Positions 16,175-25,386 of a stretch of 64,000 nucleotides of DNA are shown in pieces; positions within the stretch are counted from its first letter, which is position 1, and each line of letters starts with the position of its first letter. The notes under the pieces were generated by a model. It was not told where the DNA came from. It was given only the letters and a program-made list of their open reading frames with translations, and ran no database searches. Source of the stretch: CAYFQB01 sp964345225 (GTDB lineage: Bacteria > Nitrospirota > Thermodesulfovibrionia > Thermodesulfovibrionales > UBA6898); assembly GCA_964345225.1 (NCBI GenBank), contig CAYFQB010000011.1, positions 1-64,000 of the forward strand, in the 5' to 3' direction. Position numbers and translations under genes: made by a program.

Positions 16175-16444
16175 ATGGGAATTGACAGAGATAAAAAGCA
16201 GACAATAATAAACGATTTCAAACTTCATGACGGTGATACTGGTTCACCAGAGGTTCAGATAGCCCTGTTGAGCAAGAGGATAGGATACCTGACAGAGCAT
16301 TTCAGGACCCATACCAAGGATCACCATTCAAGAAGGGGATTATTAATACTTGTAGGACGCAGAAGAAAGTTGCTTGACTATCTTAAAAGTACTAACAGAC
16401 ATAGGTACGAAAATGTTATAGGCCGGCTTGGACTAAGGAAATAG
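16175..16444 (+). CDS. rpsO: 30S ribosomal protein S15
   Basis: This 89-aa protein has the S15 signature: DTGSPEVQIALLSKRI, then LTEHFRTHTKDHHSRRGLLILVGRRRKLLDYL. It binds the central domain of 16S rRNA. I use the ATG at 16175 because it gives the family length and has AGGTGG upstream; the in-frame TTG at 16157 is less likely. It is followed after six bases by pnp, the classic rpsO-pnp pair. Confidence 0.97.
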   Translation: MGIDRDKKQTIINDFKLHDGDTGSPEVQIALLSKRIGYLTEHFRTHTKDHHSRRGLLILVGRRRKLLDYLKSTNRHRYENVIGRLGLRK

Positions 16445-16450
16445 AAAATA

Positions 16451-18547
16451 ATGTTAAATACTGTAGATGCGGAGGTTCGTAGTAAAAAGCTCAGCTTAGA
16501 AACTGGTAAACTGGCAAGACAGGCAGATGGTGCAGTAGTTGCCCGATACGGTGATACTGTGGTACTGGCAACCGCTGTTAGCAGTAAAACCCTAAGGGAA
16601 GGCGTAGACTTTTTACCATTAACAATAGATTATCAGGAAAAGGCTTATTCTGCTGGTAAAATACCAGGGGGTTTTTTTAAAAGAGAAGGAAGGCCAACCG
16701 AAAAAGAAGTTCTTACATCCCGCCTTATAGACAGGCCCATGAGACCGCTCTTCCCAGAAGGTTTTAATTATGAAACTCAAGGTATAATAAATGTTCTTTC
16801 ATATGGCGATGAAAACGTTGCTGATATACTCGGAATTATAACTATGTCTGCTGCCCTTGAAATATCAGATATCCCGTTTAACGGGCCTGTTGGTGCGGTA
16901 AGAATCGGAAGAGTTTCGGGTTCATTTGTAATAAATCCTGATTTGAGAGAGACAGAGGAATGCGATCTTAATCTCGTTGTTGCTGGGACAGAAGATGCAG
17001 TTGTAATGGTTGAGGGCAGTGCTCAGGAAATGAGTGAAGCCGATCTCCTTGAAGCTATTGATATTGCACATATTGAGATTATCAGGTTATGCGAAGTTCA
17101 GAAGGAACTTAAGGCCAAATCAGGCAAAGAGAAAAGAGTTATAATTCCACCGATTATAGATGAGGCTTTAATAAATAAAGTAACAGAAATGTCCTTAGAC
17201 AAGATAAAAAATGCCATTATGATACATGATAAGATGAGAAGACAGGCCCGCCTCGATGAAATACTGCAAGAGGTGATAGAGACAATAAATACAGGTGAAA
17301 ATGATATTTCCAGGGTTATTGCCACAATTTGTAATGATTTGGAAAAGAAGCTTGTAAGAGATATGATATTAAATCAAAACGTCAGGGCAGACGGAAGAAA
17401 CCATGAACAGATAAGGAACATTTCCTCTGATGTTGGCATACTTCCGAGAGCTCACGGTTCAGCATTATTTATAAGAGGTGAAACACAATGCCTTGCTGTT
17501 GTAACACTTGGCACATCCGATGATGAGCAGAAAATAGACTCCCTTGATGGTGAAGCATCCAAGACCTTCATGCTGCACTATAACTTTCCTCCTTTCAGTG
17601 TTGGTGAAGTAAAGTTTCTGAGATCGCCTGGCAGAAGAGAAATCGGTCACGGCATACTTGCTGAAAAAGCGCTAAAGGCGGTTATGCCTTTAAAAACAGA
17701 GTTTCCATATACCGTAAGAATTGTATCAGACATCCTGGAATCAAATGGCTCTTCTTCAATGGCAACGGTATGCGGTGGTACGCTTGCATTGATGGATGCA
17801 GGTGTTCCTATAAAAGCACCTGTTGTAGGAATTGCAATGGGACTGATAAAAGAAGGGGAGAGAGTAGTTATACTTACTGATATCCTCGGGCTGGAAGACC
17901 ATCACGGTGATATGGATTTTAAGGTTACAGGGACGGAAAATGGTATCACCGCTTTCCAGATGGACACCAAAATAGGCGGTATATCACGTGATGTAATGGA
18001 AGATGCACTTGAACGGGCGAGGCAGGGAAGGCTCTTTATTCTTAATAAAATGAAAGAGACCCTGGAAAGCCCTCGTACATCTCTCCCGAAACATGCACCG
18101 AGGATTTATACAATGCATATAAAGCAGGATAAGATACGCGACGTTATTGGGACGGGTGGAAAGGTAATTCGCAGTATTATTGAACAGACAGGTGTAAAAA
18201 TTAATATAGACGACAGCGGTCTTATCAACATTGCTGCTGCAAATGGAACGTCAGCTCAGAAGGCAATAGACATCATTAATAATATTACTGCAGAGGCAGA
18301 GGTTGGCAAAATATATCTGGGAAAGGTAAAGAAGATAATGGATTTCGGTGCATTTGTCGAGATACTTCCGGGAACTGAAGGACTTCTCCACATATCACAG
18401 TTGTCTGAAAAAAGGATATCAAAGATTACAGATGAGGTGAATGAAGGAGATGAAATTCTTGTAAAGGTTATAGAAATAGATAAAATGGGCAGGGTCCGCC
18501 TTAGCAGAAAAGAAGCGATGAGAAAGAAAAGTTATAGAAGGGAATAA
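16451..18547 (+). CDS. pnp: Polynucleotide phosphorylase
   Basis: This is a phosphorolytic 3'-5' exoribonuclease of RNA turnover. Two RNase PH domains are visible, the catalytic second one around residues 320-540 (including FPPFSVGEVKFLRSPGRREIGHG). A KH domain (VIGTGGKVIRSIIEQTG, about 565-610) and a C-terminal S1 domain (GKIYLGKVKKIMDFGAFVEILPGTEGLLHISQ, about 620-690) follow. At 698 aa it is full length. It is downstream of rpsO in one operon and ends at a terminator (18572). Confidence 0.97.
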   Translation: MLNTVDAEVRSKKLSLETGKLARQADGAVVARYGDTVVLATAVSSKTLREGVDFLPLTIDYQEKAYSAGKIPGGFFKREGRPTEKEVLTSRLIDRPMRPLFPEGFNYETQGIINVLSYGDENVADILGIITMSAALEISDIPFNGPVGAVRIGRVSGSFVINPDLRETEECDLNLVVAGTEDAVVMVEGSAQEMSEADLLEAIDIAHIEIIRLCEVQKELKAKSGKEKRVIIPPIIDEALINKVTEMSLDKIKNAIMIHDKMRRQARLDEILQEVIETINTGENDISRVIATICNDLEKKLVRDMILNQNVRADGRNHEQIRNISSDVGILPRAHGSALFIRGETQCLAVVTLGTSDDEQKIDSLDGEASKTFMLHYNFPPFSVGEVKFLRSPGRREIGHGILAEKALKAVMPLKTEFPYTVRIVSDILESNGSSSMATVCGGTLALMDAGVPIKAPVVGIAMGLIKEGERVVILTDILGLEDHHGDMDFKVTGTENGITAFQMDTKIGGISRDVMEDALERARQGRLFILNKMKETLESPRTSLPKHAPRIYTMHIKQDKIRDVIGTGGKVIRSIIEQTGVKINIDDSGLINIAAANGTSAQKAIDIINNITAEAEVGKIYLGKVKKIMDFGAFVEILPGTEGLLHISQLSEKRISKITDEVNEGDEILVKVIEIDKMGRVRLSRKEAMRKKSYRRE

Positions 18548-18571
18548 ATATTAAATGTTATATTGTTTTTT

Positions 18572-18599
18572 AAGGGGATATATATATCCCCTTATTTTT
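18572..18599 (+). terminator. Rho-independent terminator after pnp
   Basis: AAGGGGATA...TATCCCCTT forms a hairpin (18572-18593) followed by ATTTTT. It lies 25 bases after the pnp stop. Confidence 0.8.
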
Positions 18600-18715
18600 A
18601 TCCGCCATCGCAGAAGACCACTGGTTTTAGCACATAGATGAATGAAAGGCTTTCTCTTTTGCTTCGGCAGATAGAAGAAACAAGAGATACTTCAAGTGTA
18701 AGCTTGTCGAGGTTC

Positions 18716-18758
18716 ATTTACCCTGTTAGAAGGGCGAAGGTCTTCTAACAGGGTTTAC
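18716..18758. repeat. Short family-1 repeat
   Basis: The arms TTTACCCTGTTAGAAG and CTTCTAACAGGGTTTA surround GGCGAAGGT. It is almost identical to the copy at 25321-25363 and lies just upstream of the M16 peptidase gene. Confidence 0.75.
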
Positions 18759-18793
18759 AGAATGAAAGAAACCAACAATAGCTAGGAATAGAA

Positions 18794-20041
18794 ATGTTCA
18801 AGAAAGAATATCTTGAAAACGGAATTCCCGTAGTTATGGAGTCATTTAAAAATGTGCGTTCGGTGGCTGTTGGCGTATGGGTAAAGGTTGGATCCAGATA
18901 CGAGATGCCGTCTCAGAACGGTATATCTCACTTTCTTGAACACCTGTTTTTTAAAGGAACAAAAAAACGGACTGTAAAAGATATAGCCATAGAGATTGAT
19001 TCCATAGGGGGAGACCTGAATGCATTTACTTCAAGGGAAAATACTGCGTTTTATATAAAGGTCATCGATGAATATCTTGAGAAGGGAATAGATCTGCTTT
19101 CTGACATCTTTGTTAATTCAGTCTTTCCTGAGGAGGAGTTAGAAAAAGAAAAAAAAGTAATTAATGAAGAGATAAAGATGGCTATGGATATACCTGATGA
19201 TTATATTCACGACATTTTTAATAAGACTGTATGGGGGGAGATTGGTCTTGGCCAGTCTATCCTTGGGCGAAGGGAGACAATAGATTCTTTTACAAGAGAT
19301 GACCTACTTTCATACATCAAGAAGTATTATGGGACAAAAGATATAGTTATTTCCTGTGCAGGAAATTTTGTTCCTGAAAATCTGATTAAAATGTTTAACA
19401 AGAGTTTCGGCGGATTACGGAGGGGATCACAACCCAAGAAAGGCATAACGCCTTATTTTCGTCGTGAGATAAAGGTATTTACAAAAGATCTGTCAGAGGC
19501 ACATATTTGCATTGGTGTCCCCTCTCTGCAACAGGCTAGTAAGGAAAGATACTCTCTATTTGTACTGAATACTTTACTGGGTGCAGGTGTCAGTTCACGT
19601 CTTTTTCAGGAGATAAGAGAAAATAGAGGGCTTGCTTATTCAATATTTTCATTTATTGCCTTATATCTGGATACCGGTTTATGGGGAGTTTACGCTGGTG
19701 TAAGCAACAAAAAAGTCAGAAAAGTGGCTAATCTGATAATTAATGAGATGATTAAGTTAAGGGATACGCTCACGGTTACAGAACTTGATCGTGCCAAAAA
19801 ACACCTGAAGGGCAATATTGTTCTTGGACTTGAATCGACAGGGAGCCGCATGAATAACATTGCCAGACAGGAAATTTATTTCGGCAGATATATAACACCG
19901 GAAGAGGTAATGAAGTCTATAGACATGGTTGATATGAAAAATGTAAAGGAAATGGCAGAGAGATTCATCAGAAAGGAACTTTTTTCAATAGTTGCATATG
20001 GAAATCTGCAGAAAGATATACTCGATGGTATATTATCCTGA
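18794..20041 (+). CDS. M16-family zinc peptidase (processing-peptidase-like)
   Basis: This 415-aa protein has the inverted zinc motif H46-F-L-E49-H50 (HFLEHLFFKGT) and a downstream glutamate-rich helix (EEELEKEKKVINEEI) that supplies the third ligand. A second M16 half includes the GLAYSIFSFIALYLDTG segment of the R/Y pair region. It resembles YmxG/PqqL-type mitochondrial-processing-peptidase-like proteins commonly found next to pnp. The substrate is unknown. There is no signal peptide. It is separated from pnp by a terminator and a repeat. Confidence 0.88.
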   Translation: MFKKEYLENGIPVVMESFKNVRSVAVGVWVKVGSRYEMPSQNGISHFLEHLFFKGTKKRTVKDIAIEIDSIGGDLNAFTSRENTAFYIKVIDEYLEKGIDLLSDIFVNSVFPEEELEKEKKVINEEIKMAMDIPDDYIHDIFNKTVWGEIGLGQSILGRRETIDSFTRDDLLSYIKKYYGTKDIVISCAGNFVPENLIKMFNKSFGGLRRGSQPKKGITPYFRREIKVFTKDLSEAHICIGVPSLQQASKERYSLFVLNTLLGAGVSSRLFQEIRENRGLAYSIFSFIALYLDTGLWGVYAGVSNKKVRKVANLIINEMIKLRDTLTVTELDRAKKHLKGNIVLGLESTGSRMNNIARQEIYFGRYITPEEVMKSIDMVDMKNVKEMAERFIRKELFSIVAYGNLQKDILDGILS

Positions 20042-20125
20042 TCCCACCGTTAATATCTTTAGTTAATTTTTTTTGTTAAATCTTCCTGTTTGAACTGACT
20101 TTTGCTTATATGTAATAATATTGAT

Positions 20126-21829
20126 GTGAGATTTAAGTTGTTAATTATAGCTATACTGTCTATCTTTGTATACTCCTGTACTGAAATACAAGTAAGGGCA
20201 ATAGAGGACAATCAAACACCTTTATACAACTCATATTATTTCTATATCCTGGGTTATGAGGCTGATATTTCGAATAAATGGGAAGAAGCCCTTGAATATT
20301 ATAGGCAAGCACTTAAATATGACCCGGGGTCATCGTTTCTAAAGTTGCAGATTAGCTATATGTTGAATCGTACAGGAAAGATATCTGAAGCCCTTGCATT
20401 AACAGAAGAGATTCTTAAAGAAAACCCTGATTATGTCCCGGCCCTTTTACTTGCAGGTGAGATTTACAACAGCCAGGAGAGGCTTGATGATGCAATAAGC
20501 ACTTATAATAAGATAATTGAAATCGACCCGGAAAATAATAATGCCGTACTTTTTCTCGGGACGCTATATTATTACAATAAAGAACTTGATAAGGCCGTTG
20601 AAGTTCTAGAGGGATTGATTAATAAAGATCCTGATAATTTAATAGCGATAGATTATCTTAGCTCAATCTATATTGATAAAAAGGAATATGATAAGGCAGT
20701 GATGTATTTAAAAAAGGCTCTTAAGGTAAGGCCAGATTCCTATACAGTATATTTTAAGCTCGGGATAATATACGAAATAAAGAATCAACTGAAGGAAGCA
20801 GAAGAGAATTACAAGAAGGCTCTAAGCAGTTATCCACATCATATAAAGGCCAGGGAGAGGCTCGCAGAGGTTTATCTAAAGCAGAAGACTGTTCCCAAGG
20901 CAATAGAAGAGCTCGTAAAATTGAGCTTGCAACAGCCCAGAAACATTGATATACATGTAAGGCTTGGAATGCTTTATTATGAAGAGAAACAGTATGGAAA
21001 GGCATTGGAAGAATTCAGGCTTTCCCTTGAGGCAAAGCCTGAGAATACCCAGATAAGATATTATCTTTCGATTGTTCTTGAAGAGATGGATCTATTAGAT
21101 GAGGCTATTGCTGAATTAGAAAAGATCATATCTCAGGAACCAGAAAATATTAACGCATTTTTGCACCTTGCCTATATATACTCCATACTTGAGAGAGATG
21201 ATGATGCAATAAAGGTATATGAAAATATACTCGAGATTGATAAAGAAAATCCCGATGTTTACATTTACCTGGCAATGACATATATTCATAAGAAAGATTA
21301 TGCAAAGGCAGAGACTGTACTTAACGAAGCTCTCCAGAAGTTCAGCAATAATGCTGACCTGTATTATAATCTCGCTGTATTATTTGATAAAACAGGAAGA
21401 TTTGAAGAAATGATAGATTATTTAAACAAAGCAATTGAAATTAATCCTGATCATGCTGATGCTCTGAATTATCTGGGATATACCTTTGCTGAAAAAGATA
21501 TGAATCTTGACGAATCCGAGGACCTTATAATGCGCGCGCTTGAAATTAAACCTGATAATGGATATATCATCGACAGTCTTGGATGGGTATATTTTAAAAA
21601 GGGGAGATATAATGAGGCAATAGAGGCTCTTAAAAGAGCTGTTGAAATAACAAAAAATGATCCGGTAATACTTGAACATCTTGGAGATGTATACAAAGCT
21701 GTAGGTGAGACAGAGAAGGCTGTAGAGTTATGGGAAAAGGCAATAATGTTTCATGAAAAAGAAGAAGGATTGAAAGAAAGAGTCGAAAAGAAGATCCGGG
21801 ATCTTCGATCGAAGATTAAAAACAGATGA
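20126..21829 (+). CDS. Tetratricopeptide-repeat lipoprotein
   Basis: This protein of about 567 aa is composed almost entirely of TPR units (about 15, from residue 35 to near the C-terminus), each with the A-x3-Y/L...A...P spacing. A hydrophobic N-terminus ends in FVYSC, consistent with a lipobox and lipid anchoring. I favour the GTG at 20126 because it gives a compact lipoprotein signal; an upstream TTG (20102) is possible. Such proteins scaffold outer-membrane or pilus assembly complexes; the partner is unknown. It sits 34 bases upstream of ispE, an order seen in several deltaproteobacterial genomes. Confidence 0.82.
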   Translation: MRFKLLIIAILSIFVYSCTEIQVRAIEDNQTPLYNSYYFYILGYEADISNKWEEALEYYRQALKYDPGSSFLKLQISYMLNRTGKISEALALTEEILKENPDYVPALLLAGEIYNSQERLDDAISTYNKIIEIDPENNNAVLFLGTLYYYNKELDKAVEVLEGLINKDPDNLIAIDYLSSIYIDKKEYDKAVMYLKKALKVRPDSYTVYFKLGIIYEIKNQLKEAEENYKKALSSYPHHIKARERLAEVYLKQKTVPKAIEELVKLSLQQPRNIDIHVRLGMLYYEEKQYGKALEEFRLSLEAKPENTQIRYYLSIVLEEMDLLDEAIAELEKIISQEPENINAFLHLAYIYSILERDDDAIKVYENILEIDKENPDVYIYLAMTYIHKKDYAKAETVLNEALQKFSNNADLYYNLAVLFDKTGRFEEMIDYLNKAIEINPDHADALNYLGYTFAEKDMNLDESEDLIMRALEIKPDNGYIIDSLGWVYFKKGRYNEAIEALKRAVEITKNDPVILEHLGDVYKAVGETEKAVELWEKAIMFHEKEEGLKERVEKKIRDLRSKIKNR

Positions 21830-21863
21830 TTTTTTTAACTCCTCCTTTATCATTTAACTCGCA

Positions 21864-22733
21864 ATGAAGTTTGTACTTAACGCCCCTGCGAAAATAAACT
21901 GGTTTCTTGCCGTTATAAATAAAAGAGATGACGGCTATCATAACATTATCAGTACCATGCATTGTATAGATTTATTTGACAGGTTGTCCTTTAAGGATGC
22001 TGAAGTGATTGAATTAATATCTGACGTTGATAGTGATATCCCAAAAGAAGAAAATCTTGTTTACAAAGCGGCTATGCTGATTAAGAATTACTCTTCATAT
22101 AAACGAGGTGCAAGGATAATACTTAAAAAAGAGATTCCAGTTGCAGCAGGCCTTGGTGGTGGAAGCAGCGATGCAGCATGCACTCTTATAGGTCTTAACA
22201 GGATGTGGGGCTTGAAGCTTGATAATAAAGACCTGATGAAACTCGCTTCAAAAATTGGCTCTGATGTGCCATTTTTTATAGGTGGTCCGTTTTCTCTTGT
22301 AGAAGGAAGAGGTGAGAAAGTGAAAGATATTAAAATAAACAGCTCAGTTGTAATGCTCCTTGTGAAGCCTGATATATCAATACCTGCATCATGGGCATAT
22401 AGATCGTATAATGCAAAGTTGACAAAAAAACCTGTTGATATTAAACTATTTCTTCAAACTCTTAAAAAAAAGGATTTTATTTCTTTACGCCATATGATAT
22501 TCAATGACCTTGAAAAGCCGGTCATCAGAAAATATCGTATGGTTGATGAGATAAAGAAAAGACTGATTAAGAACGGTGCGGTTATATCTTCCATGAGTGG
22601 AAGTGGACCTACTGTTTTTGGCGTCTTTAATTCTGCTAAAGAAGCGATTAGGGCATCGGGAAATATGGGAGATAACTGGTGTAAAGTTGTAAAGACCCTG
22701 AATCTAAAAGAAAAGTGGGAGGGTAGGAAATAA
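21864..22733 (+). CDS. ispE: 4-diphosphocytidyl-2-C-methyl-D-erythritol kinase
   Basis: This GHMP-family kinase of the MEP isoprenoid pathway phosphorylates CDP-methylerythritol. It has the N-terminal APAKINWFL motif with the substrate lysine, the ATP-binding glycine loop PVAAGLGGGSSDAA (about residues 92-105) and the C-terminal MSGSGPTVFG loop. At 289 aa it is full length. The tRNA-Gln gene follows 52 bases later. Confidence 0.95.
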   Translation: MKFVLNAPAKINWFLAVINKRDDGYHNIISTMHCIDLFDRLSFKDAEVIELISDVDSDIPKEENLVYKAAMLIKNYSSYKRGARIILKKEIPVAAGLGGGSSDAACTLIGLNRMWGLKLDNKDLMKLASKIGSDVPFFIGGPFSLVEGRGEKVKDIKINSSVVMLLVKPDISIPASWAYRSYNAKLTKKPVDIKLFLQTLKKKDFISLRHMIFNDLEKPVIRKYRMVDEIKKRLIKNGAVISSMSGSGPTVFGVFNSAKEAIRASGNMGDNWCKVVKTLNLKEKWEGRK

Positions 22734-22785
22734 GAAATAATAGGTGGTTGCTACTATTGTCAATTCCTATTTTCTATTTAGTTTT

Positions 22786-22860
22786 TGGGGCGTCGACAAA
22801 CGGCAAGTCAGGAGATTTTGGATCTCCCATATGGAGGTTCGAGTCCTCCCGCCCCAGCCA
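22786..22860 (+). tRNA. tRNA-Gln (anticodon TTG)
   Basis: A 75-base cloverleaf has acceptor stem TGGGGCG/CGCCCCA. The anticodon stem GGAGA/TCTCC encloses the loop TTTTGGA, giving anticodon TTG. The T arm is GGAGG-TTCGAGT-CCTCC, the discriminator is G, and the 3' CCA is encoded. Location between ispE and prs is a conserved arrangement in several anaerobic lineages. Confidence 0.95.
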
Positions 22861-22865
22861 GGTTA

Positions 22866-23035
22866 AGTGAAAAGTGAAAAGTGAGAAGTAAGGAGTAAGG
22901 AGTAAAAAGCAGGGTGCAAGGAGCAGGGAGCAGGGCGAAAAAGGCAAATGACAAAGAGTAAGGAATAAAAAGAACGCTATGCGCCAAGCGCTCTGCGCAA
23001 AGCGAAAGAAGTTGAGGGGCAAGAGAAAACAGTTC
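22866..23035. repeat. Purine-rich heptamer array (family 2, copy 2)
   Basis: Tandem AGTGAAA/AGTAAGG-type units start a few bases after the tRNA CCA. They are followed by AGAACGCTATGCGCCAAGCG and CTCTGCGC, the conserved palindromic unit of family 2. The array fills the tRNA-prs spacer. Confidence 0.7.
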
Positions 23036-23066
23036 CTGTTACCCATTTAAAATTTAGGGGGATAAA

Positions 23067-24011
23067 ATGCTACATGGATTGAAACTGTTTTCAGGTACAG
23101 CACATAAGGATCTGGCAAAGGATGTTGCAAACTATCTGAAAATAGAAGTTGGTGATGCTACTGTTTCGACCTTCAGCGATGGCGAGATTTTGGTCAGGAT
23201 TAACGAAAATACAAGAGGTGCAGATGTGTTTGTACTGCAACCAACATGTACGCCTGTCAGCCATAATATAATAGAGCTCTTGCTAATGATTGATGCACTC
23301 AAAAGGGCATCATCCGGTAGGATTACAGCCGTAATTCCTTACTTCGGATATGCAAGACAGGACAGAAAGGTTCAGCCGAGGGTGCCGATTTCAGCTAAGA
23401 TGGTGGCTGATCTGATAACAGCGGTGGGTACCAGCAGGATACTCACTGTAGATCTCCATGCCGGCCAGATACAGGGATTTTTTAATATACCTGTTGATAA
23501 TCTTTTTGCAACACCTGTGTTACTAGATTATATAAAGAAGGAATATAAAACAGAGAATCTTGTGATAGTTTCACCAGATGCTGGTGGTGTTGAGCGTGCC
23601 AGGGCATTTGCAAAGAGGATAAACTGCAGTATGGCTATAATTGATAAGAGACGTGAGGATGTGAATGATTGTGAAGTTATGAACGTTATAGGTTCTGTAG
23701 ACAATATGGATGCACTTATTATAGATGATATGGTAGATACGGCAGGGACGATTACGAGGGCATCAACGGCACTTAAAGAGAAGGGTGCAAAAAAAATTTC
23801 TGCTGCGTGTACTCATGCGGTACTTTCAGGCAATTCAATAGAAAAGATAAACAACTCTCAGTTAGAGGAAATGATTGTTACCGATACAATTCAGCTTGAC
23901 AGTAAAAAAGAGGAATGCAAAAAGTTGACTGTATTGAGCATAGCTTCACTTCTAGGTGAAGCAATAAGAAGGATTCACGAGGAAACATCTATAAGTTCGC
24001 TATTTGTATAG
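23067..24011 (+). CDS. prs: Ribose-phosphate pyrophosphokinase
   Basis: This enzyme makes PRPP from ribose-5-phosphate and ATP. It carries KLFSGTAHKDLAKDVANYL, the Mg-binding DLHAGQIQGFF segment (about residues 128-138) and the PRPP loop IIDDMVDTAGTI (about 215-226). At 314 aa it is full length. Strong Shine-Dalgarno (AGGGGGA). It is followed by rplY and pth, a conserved order. Confidence 0.97.
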   Translation: MLHGLKLFSGTAHKDLAKDVANYLKIEVGDATVSTFSDGEILVRINENTRGADVFVLQPTCTPVSHNIIELLLMIDALKRASSGRITAVIPYFGYARQDRKVQPRVPISAKMVADLITAVGTSRILTVDLHAGQIQGFFNIPVDNLFATPVLLDYIKKEYKTENLVIVSPDAGGVERARAFAKRINCSMAIIDKRREDVNDCEVMNVIGSVDNMDALIIDDMVDTAGTITRASTALKEKGAKKISAACTHAVLSGNSIEKINNSQLEEMIVTDTIQLDSKKEECKKLTVLSIASLLGEAIRRIHEETSISSLFV

Positions 24012-24055
24012 AGGTGATTCATGGTGTCTAGGATTCGTATAGAGGGGGAATAAAA

Positions 24056-24754
24056 ATGGAAAGAATGAGCATAACTGTAGAAAAAAGAGAAGAACAGGGC
24101 AAAAAAGCCGCCCGTTCTATGAGAAGAACGGGCATGATTCCGGCTGTTCTCTATAGAGAAGGGAGGTCACAATCTATAAAAGTTTCGAGAAAAGAAATCA
24201 CAAGGCTTATCAATACCATGTCGGGTGAACAGATAATAGTCGACTTACAGTTTGACGACGGAGTAAAGAAACTGGCTCTTTTAAAAGATTATCAGGTAGA
24301 TCCTGTAAAGGGTGAGCTCCTTCACTCAGACTTTTTTGAGGTATTGCTTACCGAAAAGATAAGGGTTACTGTTCATATTAAGGCATTAGGTGAACCTATA
24401 GGCGTTAAAAGAGACGGCGGAATACTTCAGCATACTTTACGAGTAGTTGAAATAGAGTGTTTACCTGATGAGTTACCTGATATGGTAGAGGTTGATATAT
24501 CGAATCTCGAGGTCGGTCAGTCTATTCATGTTAGTGATTTAAAATTTGATGAAGGTATCAAGGTTTTAACTGATCCGGGAGATGTTATAGTAACAGTTAC
24601 CGCCCCAATTGTTATAGAAGAAGCTGCTCCTGCAGTGGTAGAAGTAGCTGCTGAAGCTGCTGAACCAGAGATAATTAAGAAAGGCAAGAAAGAGGAAGAG
24701 GTAGAGGGAGAAAAAGAGAAAGAGGAAGATAAGGAGAAAGATAAGGAGAAATAA
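24056..24754 (+). CDS. rplY: 50S ribosomal protein L25 (Ctc form)
   Basis: This is the two-domain L25/Ctc protein, which binds 5S rRNA. The N-terminal L25 domain (about residues 1-90) includes AARSMRRTGMIPAVLY and LLKDYQVDPVKGELLHSDFFEV. The C-terminal TL5-type beta domain covers about 95-180. The last 50 residues form an Ala/Glu-rich then Lys/Glu-rich low-complexity tail (KKGKKEEEVEGEKEKEEDKE). Immediately upstream of pth. Confidence 0.95.
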   Translation: MERMSITVEKREEQGKKAARSMRRTGMIPAVLYREGRSQSIKVSRKEITRLINTMSGEQIIVDLQFDDGVKKLALLKDYQVDPVKGELLHSDFFEVLLTEKIRVTVHIKALGEPIGVKRDGGILQHTLRVVEIECLPDELPDMVEVDISNLEVGQSIHVSDLKFDEGIKVLTDPGDVIVTVTAPIVIEEAAPAVVEVAAEAAEPEIIKKGKKEEEVEGEKEKEEDKEKDKEK

Positions 24755-24758
24755 ATTT

Positions 24759-25310
24759 TTGTGGCTTGTTGTTGGTCTTGGTAATCCCGGTGGCAGATAT
24801 GAAAGAACAAGGCATAATATCGGGTTTATGGTTCTAAAGGAATTTACCGAAAAACATGGTTTAATGTTTAAGGAAACGAAAGTTTATAGAATATGTAATA
24901 GCTTTATTGACAGAAATGAAATTATTATTATTGAGCCATTGACTTTAATGAACAGAAGTGGGACTGCAGTTCGAAAAGTAGCAGAAAAATTTAATATCCC
25001 AACAGAAAAAATCATGGTAATCCAGGATGACATGGATATGGAAATAGGAAGATTTAAAATACGCAGGAGAGGCTCATCAGGGGGGCATAGAGGCATCGAG
25101 TCTATAATACAGCACTTAGGAACCGGAGATTTTATCAGAATAAAGATAGGTATAGGAAGGGATAATCTTATTCCTGCGGAAGATTATGTTCTATCAAAGT
25201 TCAAAAGAAATGAGATTCCTCTGATCAGAGAAGTGATAAAGAAGGCTGGAGAAGCTGTTTACTATATTGTTACTGAAGGTGTAAACAAAGCGATGAACAG
25301 GTTTAATTAA
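24759..25310 (+). CDS. pth: Peptidyl-tRNA hydrolase
   Basis: This enzyme releases peptides from dropped-off peptidyl-tRNAs. It has the family's GLGNPGGRYERTRHNIGFMVL (catalytic His in TRHNIG), PLTLMNRSG and IQDDMDMEIGRFKIRRRGSSGGHRGIESI motifs. The start is a TTG at 24759 (MWLVVGLGNPG), with AAGGAGA upstream inside the end of rplY. At 183 aa it is normal length. Last gene of the prs-rplY-pth unit. Confidence 0.95.
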   Translation: MWLVVGLGNPGGRYERTRHNIGFMVLKEFTEKHGLMFKETKVYRICNSFIDRNEIIIIEPLTLMNRSGTAVRKVAEKFNIPTEKIMVIQDDMDMEIGRFKIRRRGSSGGHRGIESIIQHLGTGDFIRIKIGIGRDNLIPAEDYVLSKFKRNEIPLIREVIKKAGEAVYYIVTEGVNKAMNRFN

Positions 25311-25320
25311 ATTTGACAAT

Positions 25321-25363
25321 ATTTACCCTGTTTGAAGGGCGAAGTTCTTCTAACGGGGTTTAC
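25321..25363. repeat. Short family-1 repeat
   Basis: TTTACCCTGTTTGAAGGGCG followed by AAGTTCTTCTAACGGGGTTT closely matches the copy at 18716-18758. It lies between pth and tpiA. Confidence 0.75.
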
Positions 25364-25386
25364 TTTAGAAATTAGATTAACTCGAT

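Noticed and set aside
22774..23046. Minus-strand 90-codon open frame over the tRNA-Gln gene
   Set aside because: It is a chance frame across a tRNA and a low-complexity purine array, with a repetitive Leu/Ser/Pro translation.
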